Origin: Alsobacter sp046349155
GTDB taxonomy: Bacteria; Pseudomonadota; Alphaproteobacteria; Rhizobiales; Beijerinckiaceae
Direction: 5' to 3'
NCBI GenBank assembly: GCA_046349155.1
Contig: JAXMCW010000008.1
Location: 1-64,000, forward strand
DNA length: 64,000 nt
Shown: positions 34,869 through 44,078 of the stretch, one piece after another
Numbering within the stretch: position 1 is the first letter of the stretch
Layout: each line of letters starts with the position of its first letter
Program-made: the position numbers and the translations under genes
Notes under the pieces: model-generated
Database searches by the model: none
What the model was told of the DNA's origin: nothing
What the model saw: the letters and a program-made list of their open reading frames with translations, nothing else

Positions 34869-34892
34869 GGCCCGTCCTGCGCAGGACGGGCC
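34869..34892 (+). terminator. 24-bp perfect palindrome downstream of the ABC operon
   Basis: GGCCCGTCCTGC directly followed by its complement GCAGGACGGGCC forms a 12-bp-arm palindrome about 100 bases after the ATPase stop. It could end the operon transcript, though no U-tract follows. Confidence 0.4.
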
Positions 34893-34954
34893 CTCGCGCC
34901 GCATGCCCTTGCCATTGGCGCATCCCCTGGCGTTCGCGGCGCCGCGGAGGTCCC

Positions 34955-35815
34955 ATGCGCCTGGTGAAGCGCCTGCTGCAGCGACTGCTCGTCGCCCTGC
35001 TCGGGGTCGGTACGGTCTGGCTGATCCTCGTCCTCTTCTACGACGTGGCCGACCGCAAGCTTCCGCTGGTGCTCGCGCTGGCAGCCACCTATGGCGTCAC
35101 CGCCTACCTCGTCCTGCCGCGCGTCATTCGCATCGGCGCTCGCATCCTCCAGCGCGGGCAGGTGCCGTCCTACACCTTGACCGGAGACGGCCTGCCGGGC
35201 GATCCCGTCAACGTCTCGCTCATCGGCACCTTCCGGCAGCTACAGGACGCCTTTCGTCGCGCGGGGTGGGTGGAGGCGGCCCCCCTCGGCCTCTCCTCCT
35301 CCTGGAAGATGGCGCAGGCCTTCGTGCTCAACCGCCCCTATCCTGACGCGCCCTTCAGCACGCTGTACCTGCTGGACCGCGGCCAGGACGTCGGCTTCCA
35401 GCGCTCCATCGACAACAGCCCGCGCAAGCGCCACCACGTGCGGTTCTGGGGCGTGCCGATCGGCGAGGCGGAGCAGACCCTGGACACGCCGGCCTTCTGG
35501 CGCGGCTCGCGCCGGCCGGACGACGACGAGCCGGCCGTCTGGATCGGAGCGGTCACGAAAGACACCGGCCTGTCCGTCACCCGCCTCAGCTTCCAGATCA
35601 CCCACGCCACGGACAAGGACACCAACGCCGAGCGCGATTTCATGATGGCGCAGTTGGCGCAGGCCGGCGCGATCGGCCCGGTGCGCGCCTTCGAGCCGGG
35701 CGAGCGCGTGAGCATCGGCAAGGTCAACCGCTACGTCTCGGACGGCATCGTCGCCGTGGCCAACCTCGACGGCTCGGCCCTTCCGCCCAGGGCGAAGTCG
35801 GGCCCCGGCAACTGA
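34955..35815 (+). CDS. Membrane protein with LssY-C-like domain
   Basis: 286 aa from the ATG at 34955, with an ideal GGAGGT site. Two membrane helices lie at about 10-30 and 35-58. The rest, with 'GDPVNVSLIGTFRQLQDAF', 'GWVEAAPLGLSSSWKMAQAF' and 'RHHVRFWGV', matches the LssY C-terminal domain, found in membrane proteins related to Legionella LssY and often joined to DedA or PAP2 domains. Here it is stand-alone. Function unknown. It is monocistronic by spacing. Confidence 0.75.
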   Translation: MRLVKRLLQRLLVALLGVGTVWLILVLFYDVADRKLPLVLALAATYGVTAYLVLPRVIRIGARILQRGQVPSYTLTGDGLPGDPVNVSLIGTFRQLQDAFRRAGWVEAAPLGLSSSWKMAQAFVLNRPYPDAPFSTLYLLDRGQDVGFQRSIDNSPRKRHHVRFWGVPIGEAEQTLDTPAFWRGSRRPDDDEPAVWIGAVTKDTGLSVTRLSFQITHATDKDTNAERDFMMAQLAQAGAIGPVRAFEPGERVSIGKVNRYVSDGIVAVANLDGSALPPRAKSGPGN

Positions 35816-35923
35816 CCTGCCTCGCGCCGAGGGCGCAGCGGCCGAGCCCGGTTTGACCGTCAGCCCGACGGGCAAGACGGCCATGCGGCGCCATGATCTC
35901 GATTTTTCCGGTGGGAAAGTGAG

Positions 35924-36000
<77 letters not shown>

Positions 36001-36133
36001 GGATGCGAACCGTCGGTCCGCAGCGGTGGCGGTGGATTACGGGACCCACCTGCCGCTGTCAAGCGCACCCGGCGGGGATTTCGCCGCGGGCTCGGACTTT
36101 TCGCGGGAAAGGCGTGCAAGTGGCTGGCGCGGT

Positions 36134-38002
36134 TCAGTTTTGGGTCACTCTCCCACCCAGCGCCCGAAGCGCGTTGAGGATCACGGCGACGTCGATCACC
36201 TCCTGCGCCACCGCCCCCTGCAAGGGGCTGAGAAAGCCGAGCGCCGCGGCCGCCATGCCGGCCGAGGACAGGCCGATCCCGACGCCGACGCTCTCCAGCG
36301 CGATGGTCCGCGCGCGCCGTGCAATGCGCAGGGCGATCGGCAGCCGGTCGAGGTTGTCCTGCAGGATCACGGCGTCCGCAGCCTCCGACGTCGCCGCCGC
36401 GCCGCGCGCGCCCATGGCGATGCCCACTCCCGCCGCAGCCAGCGCGGGCGCGTCGTTGACGCCGTCGCCCACCATCAGGGTCGGCCCGTGCAGGGCTTCC
36501 TCCTTGACGATGTCGACCTTCCCCGCCGGGGTGGCCTGGGCCACGATCCGGTCGATCGGCAGGCCCTCGGCGATGGAGCGCGCGATGGCCTCGCGGTCGC
36601 CGGTCACGAGGACGATCCGGCCCAGGCCCGCATGCCGAAGGTCCTCCAGCACCGCACGGGCCTCGGCGCGCGGCTCGTCCACCATCTCCACCAGACCTGC
36701 GAAGCGCCCGTCGATGCCGACCGCCACGATGGCGCGCCCCTCGGGAGGCTCCTCGCCGTCCAGGGCCTCCCGGGCCGCGCGTCCCCCGCTCACAAGTCCC
36801 GCCACATGGTCGAGACTGCCCAGCACGACGGACCGGCCCTCGACGAGGCCCGTGAGGCCCGCTCCGTGGTCCTCGCGCACCCCCGTCGGCGGGGCGAGCG
36901 GGAAGCCCTTGGCGAGGGCGTCCTGCACCAGAGCCGCCGACATCACGTGGGGCGAGGATTGCGCCAGCGCGGCGGCCGCCTGCAGCACGTCGCCCTCCCC
37001 GAAGCCCTCCGCCGCCCGCACCGCCGAGACGCGGGGAACGCCGGAGGTGAGTGTCCCCGTCTTGTCGAGCAGCAGCACGCGCGAGCGCGCCAGCGCCTCC
37101 AGCGCCGCGCCGCTTTTCACCAGCACCGAATGGCTCGCACAGCGCGACAAGCCGGCGACGAGCGCCACGGGCACGGCGAGGATCAAGGGACACGGCGTCG
37201 CCACGACGAGCACGGCGAGAGTGCGGATGGGATCGTGCGTAAGGAACCAGGTCCCGCCCGCCAGAACCGCGGTGAAGGCCAGGAAGCCGAGCGCCCAGCG
37301 ATCGGCGAGACGCGCCATGGGCGGGCGCGCCTGCTGGGCCGCCTCCACCAGGCGCACGATGCGGGCATAGGCGCTCTCCTCCGCCCGGCGTTGCGCCACC
37401 ATGTCGAAGGCCGGGCCGACATTCGTGGAGCCGCTCATGAGCGGCTGGCCCCGCGCGCGACGGATGGGAACGGATTCGCCGGTCAGCGCCGCCTCGTCCA
37501 CGACGGCGGCGTCGGCATCTACCGCGCCGTCCACGGGCACGACGTCGCCCGAGCGCACCAGCAGCCTGTCGCCGGGACCGATCTCGGGCATGGGCCGCTC
37601 GACCAGGCCCGCCTCCTCGTAGCGCAAGGCCGTGCGCGGCTGGCGTGCGAGCAGCGCCGTCATCTCCCGCTGGGCGCGGGCCTGCGCGTAGGATTCGAGG
37701 AGTTGGCCCCCGGCGAACATCAACGCGACCACGTTGCCGGCGAGCGTCTCGCTCACCCACAGCGCGCCGGCCATGGAGGCTGCAGCGATGATGTCGAGTC
37801 CGAAGGCGCCGCGCGCCAGGCTCGACACGATCACCCCGAGAAGCACCGCGAGGACGACCGCCGTTCCGCCGGTGAAGGCGAGATGGGCCTCGTCGGCACG
37901 GCCGGCGGCGAGAAGCGCGAGACCGGCGGCGAGCGTACCCCCGGGGACGAGGAACAGGAGAATCGGAAACAGGCGCTGCACGCGACACCCATGGCTGACC
38001 AA
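36134..38002 (-). CDS. P1B-type heavy-metal ATPase, TPC type, without metal-binding tail
   Basis: 622 aa with a TTG start. Actuator TGES (174-177), TPCPL in helix 6 (C271), phosphorylation site DKTGTLT (D313), and the hinge 'VGDGVNDAPALAAAGVG' are present. A single Cys in TPC, rather than CPC, places it with P1B-5-like pumps, which are linked to nickel, cobalt or iron more than copper; that is family knowledge. There is no N-terminal metal-binding domain and no hemerythrin-like C-terminal domain. The usual HP dipeptide in the nucleotide domain reads H352-V. Stand-alone gene, no metal regulator beside it. Confidence 0.8.
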   Translation of the reverse strand: MVSHGCRVQRLFPILLFLVPGGTLAAGLALLAAGRADEAHLAFTGGTAVVLAVLLGVIVSSLARGAFGLDIIAAASMAGALWVSETLAGNVVALMFAGGQLLESYAQARAQREMTALLARQPRTALRYEEAGLVERPMPEIGPGDRLLVRSGDVVPVDGAVDADAAVVDEAALTGESVPIRRARGQPLMSGSTNVGPAFDMVAQRRAEESAYARIVRLVEAAQQARPPMARLADRWALGFLAFTAVLAGGTWFLTHDPIRTLAVLVVATPCPLILAVPVALVAGLSRCASHSVLVKSGAALEALARSRVLLLDKTGTLTSGVPRVSAVRAAEGFGEGDVLQAAAALAQSSPHVMSAALVQDALAKGFPLAPPTGVREDHGAGLTGLVEGRSVVLGSLDHVAGLVSGGRAAREALDGEEPPEGRAIVAVGIDGRFAGLVEMVDEPRAEARAVLEDLRHAGLGRIVLVTGDREAIARSIAEGLPIDRIVAQATPAGKVDIVKEEALHGPTLMVGDGVNDAPALAAAGVGIAMGARGAAATSEAADAVILQDNLDRLPIALRIARRARTIALESVGVGIGLSSAGMAAAALGFLSPLQGAVAQEVIDVAVILNALRALGGRVTQN

Positions 38003-38172
38003 AGCGTTGCATCAGAGCCGCTTCAGGGCCCGACCGCCATGGGGTGCATCAAAGCGCAAGCTCGGCCTTAAGACGACCAAGATTCAACCAACTGCCGGTT
38101 GTGAGTTGCGTTACACTCGAGGGCATCCGGTCGAGCGACAATCCAGCGTCATCCCCCGTCCCGGAGGGCACC

Positions 38173-38496
38173 ATGCGTCTGCGTGCCGCCTGTCTCGCTG
38201 CTATCCTCGTCGTCTCGCATGGCGTGCAGGCTATGGCCTGTTCCCTCGACGAGATGCGAAGCCTCATGCGCTCGTCCGACGAGCACGTCGGCTGGGCCGA
38301 TTTCTGGAGCGACCTCGACGACCGCGAGACCCGCGCCGAACTCGGCTATGCCCAGTCGGACCTCCGCGACCTCGGGCGCCTCGTCAACGATCCCGATTGC
38401 GACGACAGCCCCGCCGTCCTCGCCATGCGGCGCGCCTTCCTGTCCGCCAATACGGCCTGCATGAGGCGCCTGGCCCTGGCCAGCCGGCGTCACTAG
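38173..38496 (+). CDS. Small secreted protein
   Basis: 107 aa from the ATG at 38173, with CGGAGGG upstream. An N-terminal signal (about 1-22, 'RLRAACLAAILVVSHGVQA') precedes 'CSLDEMRSLMRSSDE' and a helical, acidic body with three more Cys-containing turns ('DPDCDD', 'NTACMRR'). No family recognised; periplasmic helical protein is the best description. The gene converges on a tiny membrane-protein gene 11 bases away. Confidence 0.6.
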   Translation: MRLRAACLAAILVVSHGVQAMACSLDEMRSLMRSSDEHVGWADFWSDLDDRETRAELGYAQSDLRDLGRLVNDPDCDDSPAVLAMRRAFLSANTACMRRLALASRRH

Positions 38497-38507
38497 CGAC
38501 CGGCCCC

Positions 38508-38678
38508 CTAGCGCCGCCATCCCTGCGGCCATAGGCCCGCCTGGTCGAGCCACAGCACGAGCACGGCGAACGCCAGGCCGAAGCATGTCGCCATGAGCAT
38601 CGTGCGGCCGCGCATGCGCCAGCCGATCAGGACCAGCACCAGAAGCAGCGAAATCAGGCTGATCCACTGGATGTTCAC
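38508..38678 (-). CDS. 56-aa membrane protein, GTG start
   Basis: Translated from GTG at 38678 the product starts VNIQWISLISLLLVLVLIGW and has a second helix around 30-45 ('MATCFGLAFAVLVLWL'), ending in PQGWRR. AAGGAG lies 9 bases before the GTG. Two hydrophobic helices with a short basic loop (RMRGRT) make it a typical small inner-membrane protein. Function unknown. Confidence 0.6.
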   Translation of the reverse strand: MNIQWISLISLLLVLVLIGWRMRGRTMLMATCFGLAFAVLVLWLDQAGLWPQGWRR

Positions 38679-38889
38679 GCCGGGATGCTCCTTTCCTGCC
38701 CGCGATGGGGCGACCGAATGGCCGGTCCGTCAAGCTCGCGCCTGCGCACGTGATCGTGAAGCCCCGGGCCGGGGCCGGCACGGCGCCTGCTGACACATAT
38801 GGGAGGCCATCCGGCCGCCAAAAGGCTCTTGCCGGGCCGCAGATGACGCGCGCGGGCCCGAACATGAAGAAGAGTTCATTTGACCCCTG

Positions 38890-38937
38890 TGAACTCCGGG
38901 GTTCATGTCGCGTTGCACACTGAACTGGCGAGTTCAG
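38890..38937. promoter_or_regulatory. Palindromic operators upstream of the TetR-RND operon
   Basis: Two inverted repeats share the half-site TGAAC/GTTCA: TGAAC-TCCGGG-GTTCA at 38890-38905 and CTGAACT-GGCG-AGTTCAG at 38920-38937. A further lone GTTCA lies at 38874-38878. They precede the TetR start (38965), the expected place for autorepression of a TetR-controlled efflux operon. Confidence 0.7.
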
Positions 38938-38964
38938 CGCCAAGGTTCTGCAAGAGGTCCTGTC

Positions 38965-39615
38965 GTGTCCGTAGACACCCTGCCCGCCGGCCCGTCCACG
39001 GCCGAGCGCCGGCAACGCATTGTCGAAGCCGCCCTCCAGCTCTTTTCCGGGACGGATTACGGAGCCGTGCAGATGGATGACGTCGCCAGGACGGCGGTCG
39101 TCGCCAAGCCGACCCTCTACCGCTACTTCCCGACCAAGGAAGCGCTCTTCCTCGAGGTGATCGAGCGACTGCTCTGCGAGCTGCAGGCGGACGTCGAGAC
39201 CGTCGCCGACGGCGACAGGCCGGCGACCGAGGCGCTGCGCGGGGCCGTGCGTCACGTCTTCCTCGCCCTCTCGCGCTGCACGGCGGTGATCCATGCCTTC
39301 GACGGCGCTGACGGCCAGCTGGGCGAGAAGGGACGCACGGCGGTGCGCACCCGGGTGCGGTCGATCCGCACGGTCGTGGAACGCATCCTGGCTCGCGGCG
39401 TCGGGTCCGGCGAGTTCCGGCCCATGGAGGTAGACCTGACCGCCACGGCGATCCTCGGGGCCTGCCGCATGAGCGCGGCCCTGGCCCCGGCGCGGCGGCG
39501 TTCCGCCGCACTGGAGACCTTGCTCGATTTCATGGCGCTCGGCGTTCTGACCTCGGCCTCGGCCGCAGACCGCGCTCCGTTCCCCGAAGACCTCACCGAG
39601 GACTGCAATCGATGA
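38965..39615 (+). CDS. TetR/AcrR-family regulator
   Basis: 216 aa from the GTG at 38965, with AGAGG upstream; an earlier ATG at 38905 would lie inside the operator. The N-terminal HTH 'IVEAALQLFSGTDYGAVQMD' continues 'VARTAVVAKPTLYRYFPTKE', the classic TetR DNA-binding helix pair. The ligand-binding domain follows. Its stop overlaps the adaptor gene start as ATGA. It most likely represses its own RND efflux operon until an inducer binds. Confidence 0.9.
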   Translation: MSVDTLPAGPSTAERRQRIVEAALQLFSGTDYGAVQMDDVARTAVVAKPTLYRYFPTKEALFLEVIERLLCELQADVETVADGDRPATEALRGAVRHVFLALSRCTAVIHAFDGADGQLGEKGRTAVRTRVRSIRTVVERILARGVGSGEFRPMEVDLTATAILGACRMSAALAPARRRSAALETLLDFMALGVLTSASAADRAPFPEDLTEDCNR

Positions 39616-40883
39616 AACCCGTCACCGTCATGCTGGCCGGCGCCCTCGTCGTGGGGGGAGCCGGCGCCTGGCTCTGGCAGAACAGGCCCGAGCTCGTCGC
39701 CCCGGTCATGGCGAAGATCCCGGGCCTGGAGCGCTTCGCCCCCGAGACGACGTCGCGCGCCGCCGATGCGCCGGCCCCGGTGGGGCAGGCGCAGGCCGGT
39801 GCCGGCCGGCGCGGTGGCGCCGGTGCGCCGGTCGCGGTCGTGACAGCCCCCGTCGAGCAGAAGGACTTCCCCATCCGGCGCCGCTCGATCGGCTATCTCG
39901 AGCCCATGGCGACGGTGGTGGTAAAGTCCCGCGTCGACAGCCAGCTCGTCTCCCAGCATGTCACCGACGGCCAGATGGTGGAGAAGGGCGACCTTCTCTT
40001 CACGCTCGACGACAAGGAGCTGGCCGCCGCGCTCGACCGCGACGAGGCCAATCTCTCCCGCGACGAGGCCTTGCGGGACCGTGCCGACGCCGACCTCAAG
40101 CGCAAGCGCGACCTGCTCTCCAACAATGCGGGCGCGCAGCAGCAGGTCGACCAGGCGGTGGCGGACGCGAAGTCCGCGGCAGCGCTCGTGCTGGCCGACC
40201 AGGCGGCGATCGACGCCGACAAGCTCCGCCTGTCCTACACCCGCATCTCGGCCCCGATTTCCGGCCGGGTCGGCGCCGTGCAGGTGACGCCCGGCAACCT
40301 GGTCAAGGCCAACGACACCGGCAACGGACTCGTGACCATCACCCAGGTGAAGCCCCTTCGGGTCACCTTCACGCTCCCTGAGCGGGAGCTGACGCGCATC
40401 CGCGCGGCCATGGCGGCGGGCAAGCCGCCGGCCGTCCGGGTCGCCGCGAGCGGCACCGGGAAGGTGCTGGCCTCCTCCGCCGTGAACTTCATCGACAGCG
40501 CCGTCGACACCGCCTCCGGCACGATCACCGTGAAGGCGGAATTCCCGAACGCCGACCTGTCGCTCTGGCCCGGCCAGTTCGTGGACGTCACCGTCGACCT
40601 CGACGAAAAGCCCGGTGCGGCGGTGATCCCGACGGTGGCGGTGCAGACGGGCCAGGACAGCTCCTACGTCTTCGTGGCCCGGCCCGACAAGACGGCGGAG
40701 CTGCGCAAGGTCGCTGTGCTCGCCGCCGACGGCGACGCCACGGCCATCGCCTCCGGCCTCACACCCGGCGAGCGCGTCGTGGTGGACGGCATGATGCGCC
40801 TGTCGAACGGCTCGCGCATCCGGGAGGGCGGCGACACGCCGGCGAACGCCAAGCCCGTGGCCCAGAACGAGGTGCGCTCGTGA
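39612..40883 (+). CDS. RND efflux periplasmic adaptor (MdtA/AcrA-like)
   Basis: 423 aa. N-terminal signal anchor (about 5-20), Ala/Gly-rich linker, then 'GYLEPMATVVVKSRVDSQLV' and 'DGQMVEKGDLLFTLDDKELA' (lipoyl half), a coiled-coil hairpin around 120-180 and 'RISAPISGRVGAVQVTPGNL'. It bridges the RND pump and an outer-membrane channel, which is not encoded here. It is coupled to both neighbours by 4-base overlaps. Confidence 0.92.
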   Translation: MKPVTVMLAGALVVGGAGAWLWQNRPELVAPVMAKIPGLERFAPETTSRAADAPAPVGQAQAGAGRRGGAGAPVAVVTAPVEQKDFPIRRRSIGYLEPMATVVVKSRVDSQLVSQHVTDGQMVEKGDLLFTLDDKELAAALDRDEANLSRDEALRDRADADLKRKRDLLSNNAGAQQQVDQAVADAKSAAALVLADQAAIDADKLRLSYTRISAPISGRVGAVQVTPGNLVKANDTGNGLVTITQVKPLRVTFTLPERELTRIRAAMAAGKPPAVRVAASGTGKVLASSAVNFIDSAVDTASGTITVKAEFPNADLSLWPGQFVDVTVDLDEKPGAAVIPTVAVQTGQDSSYVFVARPDKTAELRKVAVLAADGDATAIASGLTPGERVVVDGMMRLSNGSRIREGGDTPANAKPVAQNEVRS

Positions 40884-43800
40884 ACGTCTCCGAATTCTGC
40901 ATCCGGCATCCGGTCGCCACGACGCTGATGTCGGCGGCCCTCGTGGCGGCCGGCGTCTTCGCCTATTTCTTCCTGCCGGTGGCCGCCCTGCCCCGAACGG
41001 AATTCCCCGTCGTCAACGTCTCCGCCCAGTTGCCGGGCGCCTCGCCCGACACGATGGCGACCTCGGTCGCGACCCCGCTCATCAAGCAGTTCGCGACCAT
41101 CGCGGGCATCGATACGATCACGTCGTCGAGCTCGCAGGGCAACACGCAGATCGCCATCCAGTTCAACCTGAACCGGAACATCGACGCCGCCGCGGCCGAC
41201 GTCCAGGCAGCGATCGCCCGCACCCAGAAGCAATTGCCGGCGGAGATGACGGACCCGCCGAGCTACCGCAAGGTCAACCCGGCCGACGCCCCGATCCTCC
41301 TGCTCGCGATCCGCAGCGACCTCGCGCCCCTCTCCAAGCTCGACGCCTTCGCCCAGCAGGTGATCTCGCCGGCGCTCTCCACGATCGAGGGCGTCGCCCA
41401 GGTGCAGATCTTCGGCAGCCAGAAATACGCCGTCCGCATCCAGATCGACCCCAACCAGCTCGCCTCGCGCGGCATCGGGGTGGACGACCTGCAGAAGGCG
41501 ATCACCGCCGCCAACGTGAACACTCCCGTCGGAACGCTGGAGAACCAGCAGCAGCGCCTGACCATCGATGCGCAGACGCAGCTCTCCAACGCCGCGCAGT
41601 TCGGTCAGGTCATCATCGCCGTGCGCAACGGCAAGCCGGTGCGCCTCGCAGACGTCGCCACGGTCATCGACAGCGTGGAGAACTTCCAGGCCGCGAGCTG
41701 GTACGACGGAACGCGCTCCATCGTGCTCGCAGTCCAGCGCCAGCCCGACGCGAACACCGTCGAGGTGGTCGACCGGGTGAAGGCGCTGCTGCCCAGCTTC
41801 GAGGCGCAGCTGCCGCCGAACTCCTCCATTCACACGCTCAATGACCGCTCAACCTCCATCCGCCAGGCGGTCGAGGACGTGAAGTTCACCCTCGCCCTGA
41901 CGATCGGGCTTGTGATCATGGTGATCTTCGTCTTCCTGCGGCGGCTGTCGGCCACGATCATCCCGAGCCTCGCCGTGCCGATCTCCATTGTGGCCACGCT
42001 CGCCGCGATGTATCTCTTCGGCTTCTCCATCGACAACATCTCGCTGCTCGGCCTCACCCTGTCCGTCGGCCTGGTCGTCGACGACGCCATCGTGATGCTG
42101 GAGAACATCGTCCGGCACATGGAGGAGGACGGGCTCGGACCCTTCGAGGCGGCGCTCAAGGGCAGCCGGGAGATCGGGCTCACCATCGTCTCGATCACGC
42201 TGTCGCTGGTCGCCGTCTTCCTGCCGGTTCTGCTCATGGGCGGCGTGATCGGCCGGGTGTTCAACGAGTTCGCCGTGGTGGTGACGACCTCCATCGCGGC
42301 CTCTGCCTTCGTGTCCCTCACGCTCACGCCGATGCTCTGCTCGAAGCTCCTCAAGGCCGAGCCGCACGGTCACGATCGCACGGGCTTCGGCGGCATTCTG
42401 GAACGCGGCTTCGACGCGCTGCTGGCCGGCTACGACGCGGGCTTGCGGCTCTGCCTGCGTTTCCAGCCCGTCATGCTGCTCGTCTTCTTCGGCACGGTCG
42501 CGGGCACCGTCTGGCTGTTCAACGCGGTCCCCAAGGGGTTCTTCCCGCAGGAGGACATCGGCCAGCTCCAGGTCTCCACCGAGGCGCGCCAGGACATCTC
42601 CTTCGAAGCGATGATCAAGCTGCAGCAGGAGGTGGCGGACGTCTTCCAGAAGTCGCCCTACGTGGCGCACGTGGCCTCCTCGGCCGGCGTGTCCAACAGC
42701 GGATTCTCCAACGGCATGAACGCCGGCCGGCTCTTCGTCGAGCTGAAGCCGCGCGACGAGCGCCCGCCCCTCAATGTCGTTCTCCCGGACCTGCGGCGGC
42801 AGCTCGCGGCGATCGCGGGCATCAACACCTTCATGGTGCCGGTGCAGAACCTGAACATCGGCGGCCGCTCGTCGAAGGCGCAGTACCAGTACGTGCTGCA
42901 GGGCCTCGACCAGCAGGAACTCTATGGCTGGGCGCAGAAGATGACGGAGGCGATGCAGCGCGACAGGCTCTTCGCCGACGTGAACAGCGACCTTCAGAAC
43001 AGCGCCCTGCAGGCGACGCTCGTCGTCGACCGCGACAAGGCCAACGCCCTCGGCATCTCCACCGACCAGTTGCGCTCGACGCTTTATTCCGGCTTCGGCA
43101 CGCGGCAGGTCTCGACGATCTACTCGACCGGCGACAGCTACAAGGTGCTGATCGAGTTCAACTCGAACATCGCATGGTCGCCGGATCGGCTCGACATCCT
43201 GCGCATCCGCGCGGCGAACGGCACGCTCGTGCCGCTCTCCGCCTTCGCCCGCGTCGAAAGGACGGCGGGCGCGCTCACGGTCAACCAGCTGGGCCAGCTC
43301 CCGGCCGTGACGATCTCGTTCAACCTGCCCAACGGCATCGCGCTCGGGCAGGCCATCGAGCGCACGGACCAGCTCAAGGCAGAGCTCAAGATGCCGCAGA
43401 CGATCTCGACGAGCTTTGCCGGCACGGCCAAGACCTTCCAGCAGTCGCTCGCCAACCAGGGCCTGCTGCTGACCGCGGCGATCGTCACGATCTACATCGT
43501 GCTGGGCATTCTCTACGAGAGCTTCGTCCACCCCTTCACGATCCTGACCGGGCTGCCCTCGGCGGCCCTCGGCGCTCTCGGCACGCTCTGGTGGTTCGAC
43601 ATCGAACTCAGCGTGATCGCCATCATCGGTCTGCTGATGCTGATCGGCATCGTGAAGAAGAACGCGATCATGATGATCGACGTGGCACTGGTCCTGCAGC
43701 GCGAGGGGGCGAGCGCGCGCGACGCGATCTACCGCGCCTGCCTGATGCGGTTCCGCCCGATCATGATGACGACGCTCGCAGCCATCATGGGAACGCTTCC

Positions 43801-44032
43801 CATCGCGCTGGGCGCGGGCGCGGGCGCCGAGCTCCGCCAGCCCCTCGGCATCGCGGTCGTGGGCGGGCTGGTGGTGTCGCAGGCGCTGACGCTCTTCATC
43901 ACGCCCGTGCTCTACCTCTACATGGACCGCCTCTCGAACGGCCTCGGCCGGCTGTTCTCGGGCGCCGGGACGGCGGCCGAGGAACGCCCAGTCCCGCCTC
44001 CGGCAGTGGAAAGGCCCGTCCCCGCGGAGTGA
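40880..44032 (+). CDS. RND multidrug efflux pump (MdtB/AcrB-like)
   Basis: 1050 aa with a GTG start overlapping the adaptor stop (GTGA). Full-length HAE1-type RND protein: 'RHPVATTLMSAALVAAGVF' first helix, two large periplasmic loops, 'GLVVDDAIVMLENIVRHMEE' in helix 4 with the proton-relay Asp pair, and 'IGIVKKNAIMMIDVAL' in helix 10 region. Twelve helices in all. It exports drugs, bile-like compounds or metabolites using the proton gradient. The order TetR-adaptor-pump is a standard operon. Confidence 0.93.
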   Translation: MNVSEFCIRHPVATTLMSAALVAAGVFAYFFLPVAALPRTEFPVVNVSAQLPGASPDTMATSVATPLIKQFATIAGIDTITSSSSQGNTQIAIQFNLNRNIDAAAADVQAAIARTQKQLPAEMTDPPSYRKVNPADAPILLLAIRSDLAPLSKLDAFAQQVISPALSTIEGVAQVQIFGSQKYAVRIQIDPNQLASRGIGVDDLQKAITAANVNTPVGTLENQQQRLTIDAQTQLSNAAQFGQVIIAVRNGKPVRLADVATVIDSVENFQAASWYDGTRSIVLAVQRQPDANTVEVVDRVKALLPSFEAQLPPNSSIHTLNDRSTSIRQAVEDVKFTLALTIGLVIMVIFVFLRRLSATIIPSLAVPISIVATLAAMYLFGFSIDNISLLGLTLSVGLVVDDAIVMLENIVRHMEEDGLGPFEAALKGSREIGLTIVSITLSLVAVFLPVLLMGGVIGRVFNEFAVVVTTSIAASAFVSLTLTPMLCSKLLKAEPHGHDRTGFGGILERGFDALLAGYDAGLRLCLRFQPVMLLVFFGTVAGTVWLFNAVPKGFFPQEDIGQLQVSTEARQDISFEAMIKLQQEVADVFQKSPYVAHVASSAGVSNSGFSNGMNAGRLFVELKPRDERPPLNVVLPDLRRQLAAIAGINTFMVPVQNLNIGGRSSKAQYQYVLQGLDQQELYGWAQKMTEAMQRDRLFADVNSDLQNSALQATLVVDRDKANALGISTDQLRSTLYSGFGTRQVSTIYSTGDSYKVLIEFNSNIAWSPDRLDILRIRAANGTLVPLSAFARVERTAGALTVNQLGQLPAVTISFNLPNGIALGQAIERTDQLKAELKMPQTISTSFAGTAKTFQQSLANQGLLLTAAIVTIYIVLGILYESFVHPFTILTGLPSAALGALGTLWWFDIELSVIAIIGLLMLIGIVKKNAIMMIDVALVLQREGASARDAIYRACLMRFRPIMMTTLAAIMGTLPIALGAGAGAELRQPLGIAVVGGLVVSQALTLFITPVLYLYMDRLSNGLGRLFSGAGTAAEERPVPPPAVERPVPAE

Positions 44033-44038
44033 CGGGCC
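44013..44038. terminator. Hairpin between convergent RND and opgG genes
   Basis: GGCCCGTC and GACGGGCC form an 8-bp stem that includes the RND stop codon. On the minus strand the stem is followed by TTTCC, so it more likely ends the opgG transcript. It may act in both directions. Confidence 0.5.
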
Positions 44039-44078
44039 AAGTGGCGCAGGCGGAGCGGGCCCGCTAGGCCCGCGCCGA

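Noticed and set aside
41849..43531. A 560-codon minus-strand frame inside the RND pump gene.
   Set aside because: It is antisense to a clearly conserved pump and encodes a His/Arg/Asp-rich sequence typical of shadow frames.
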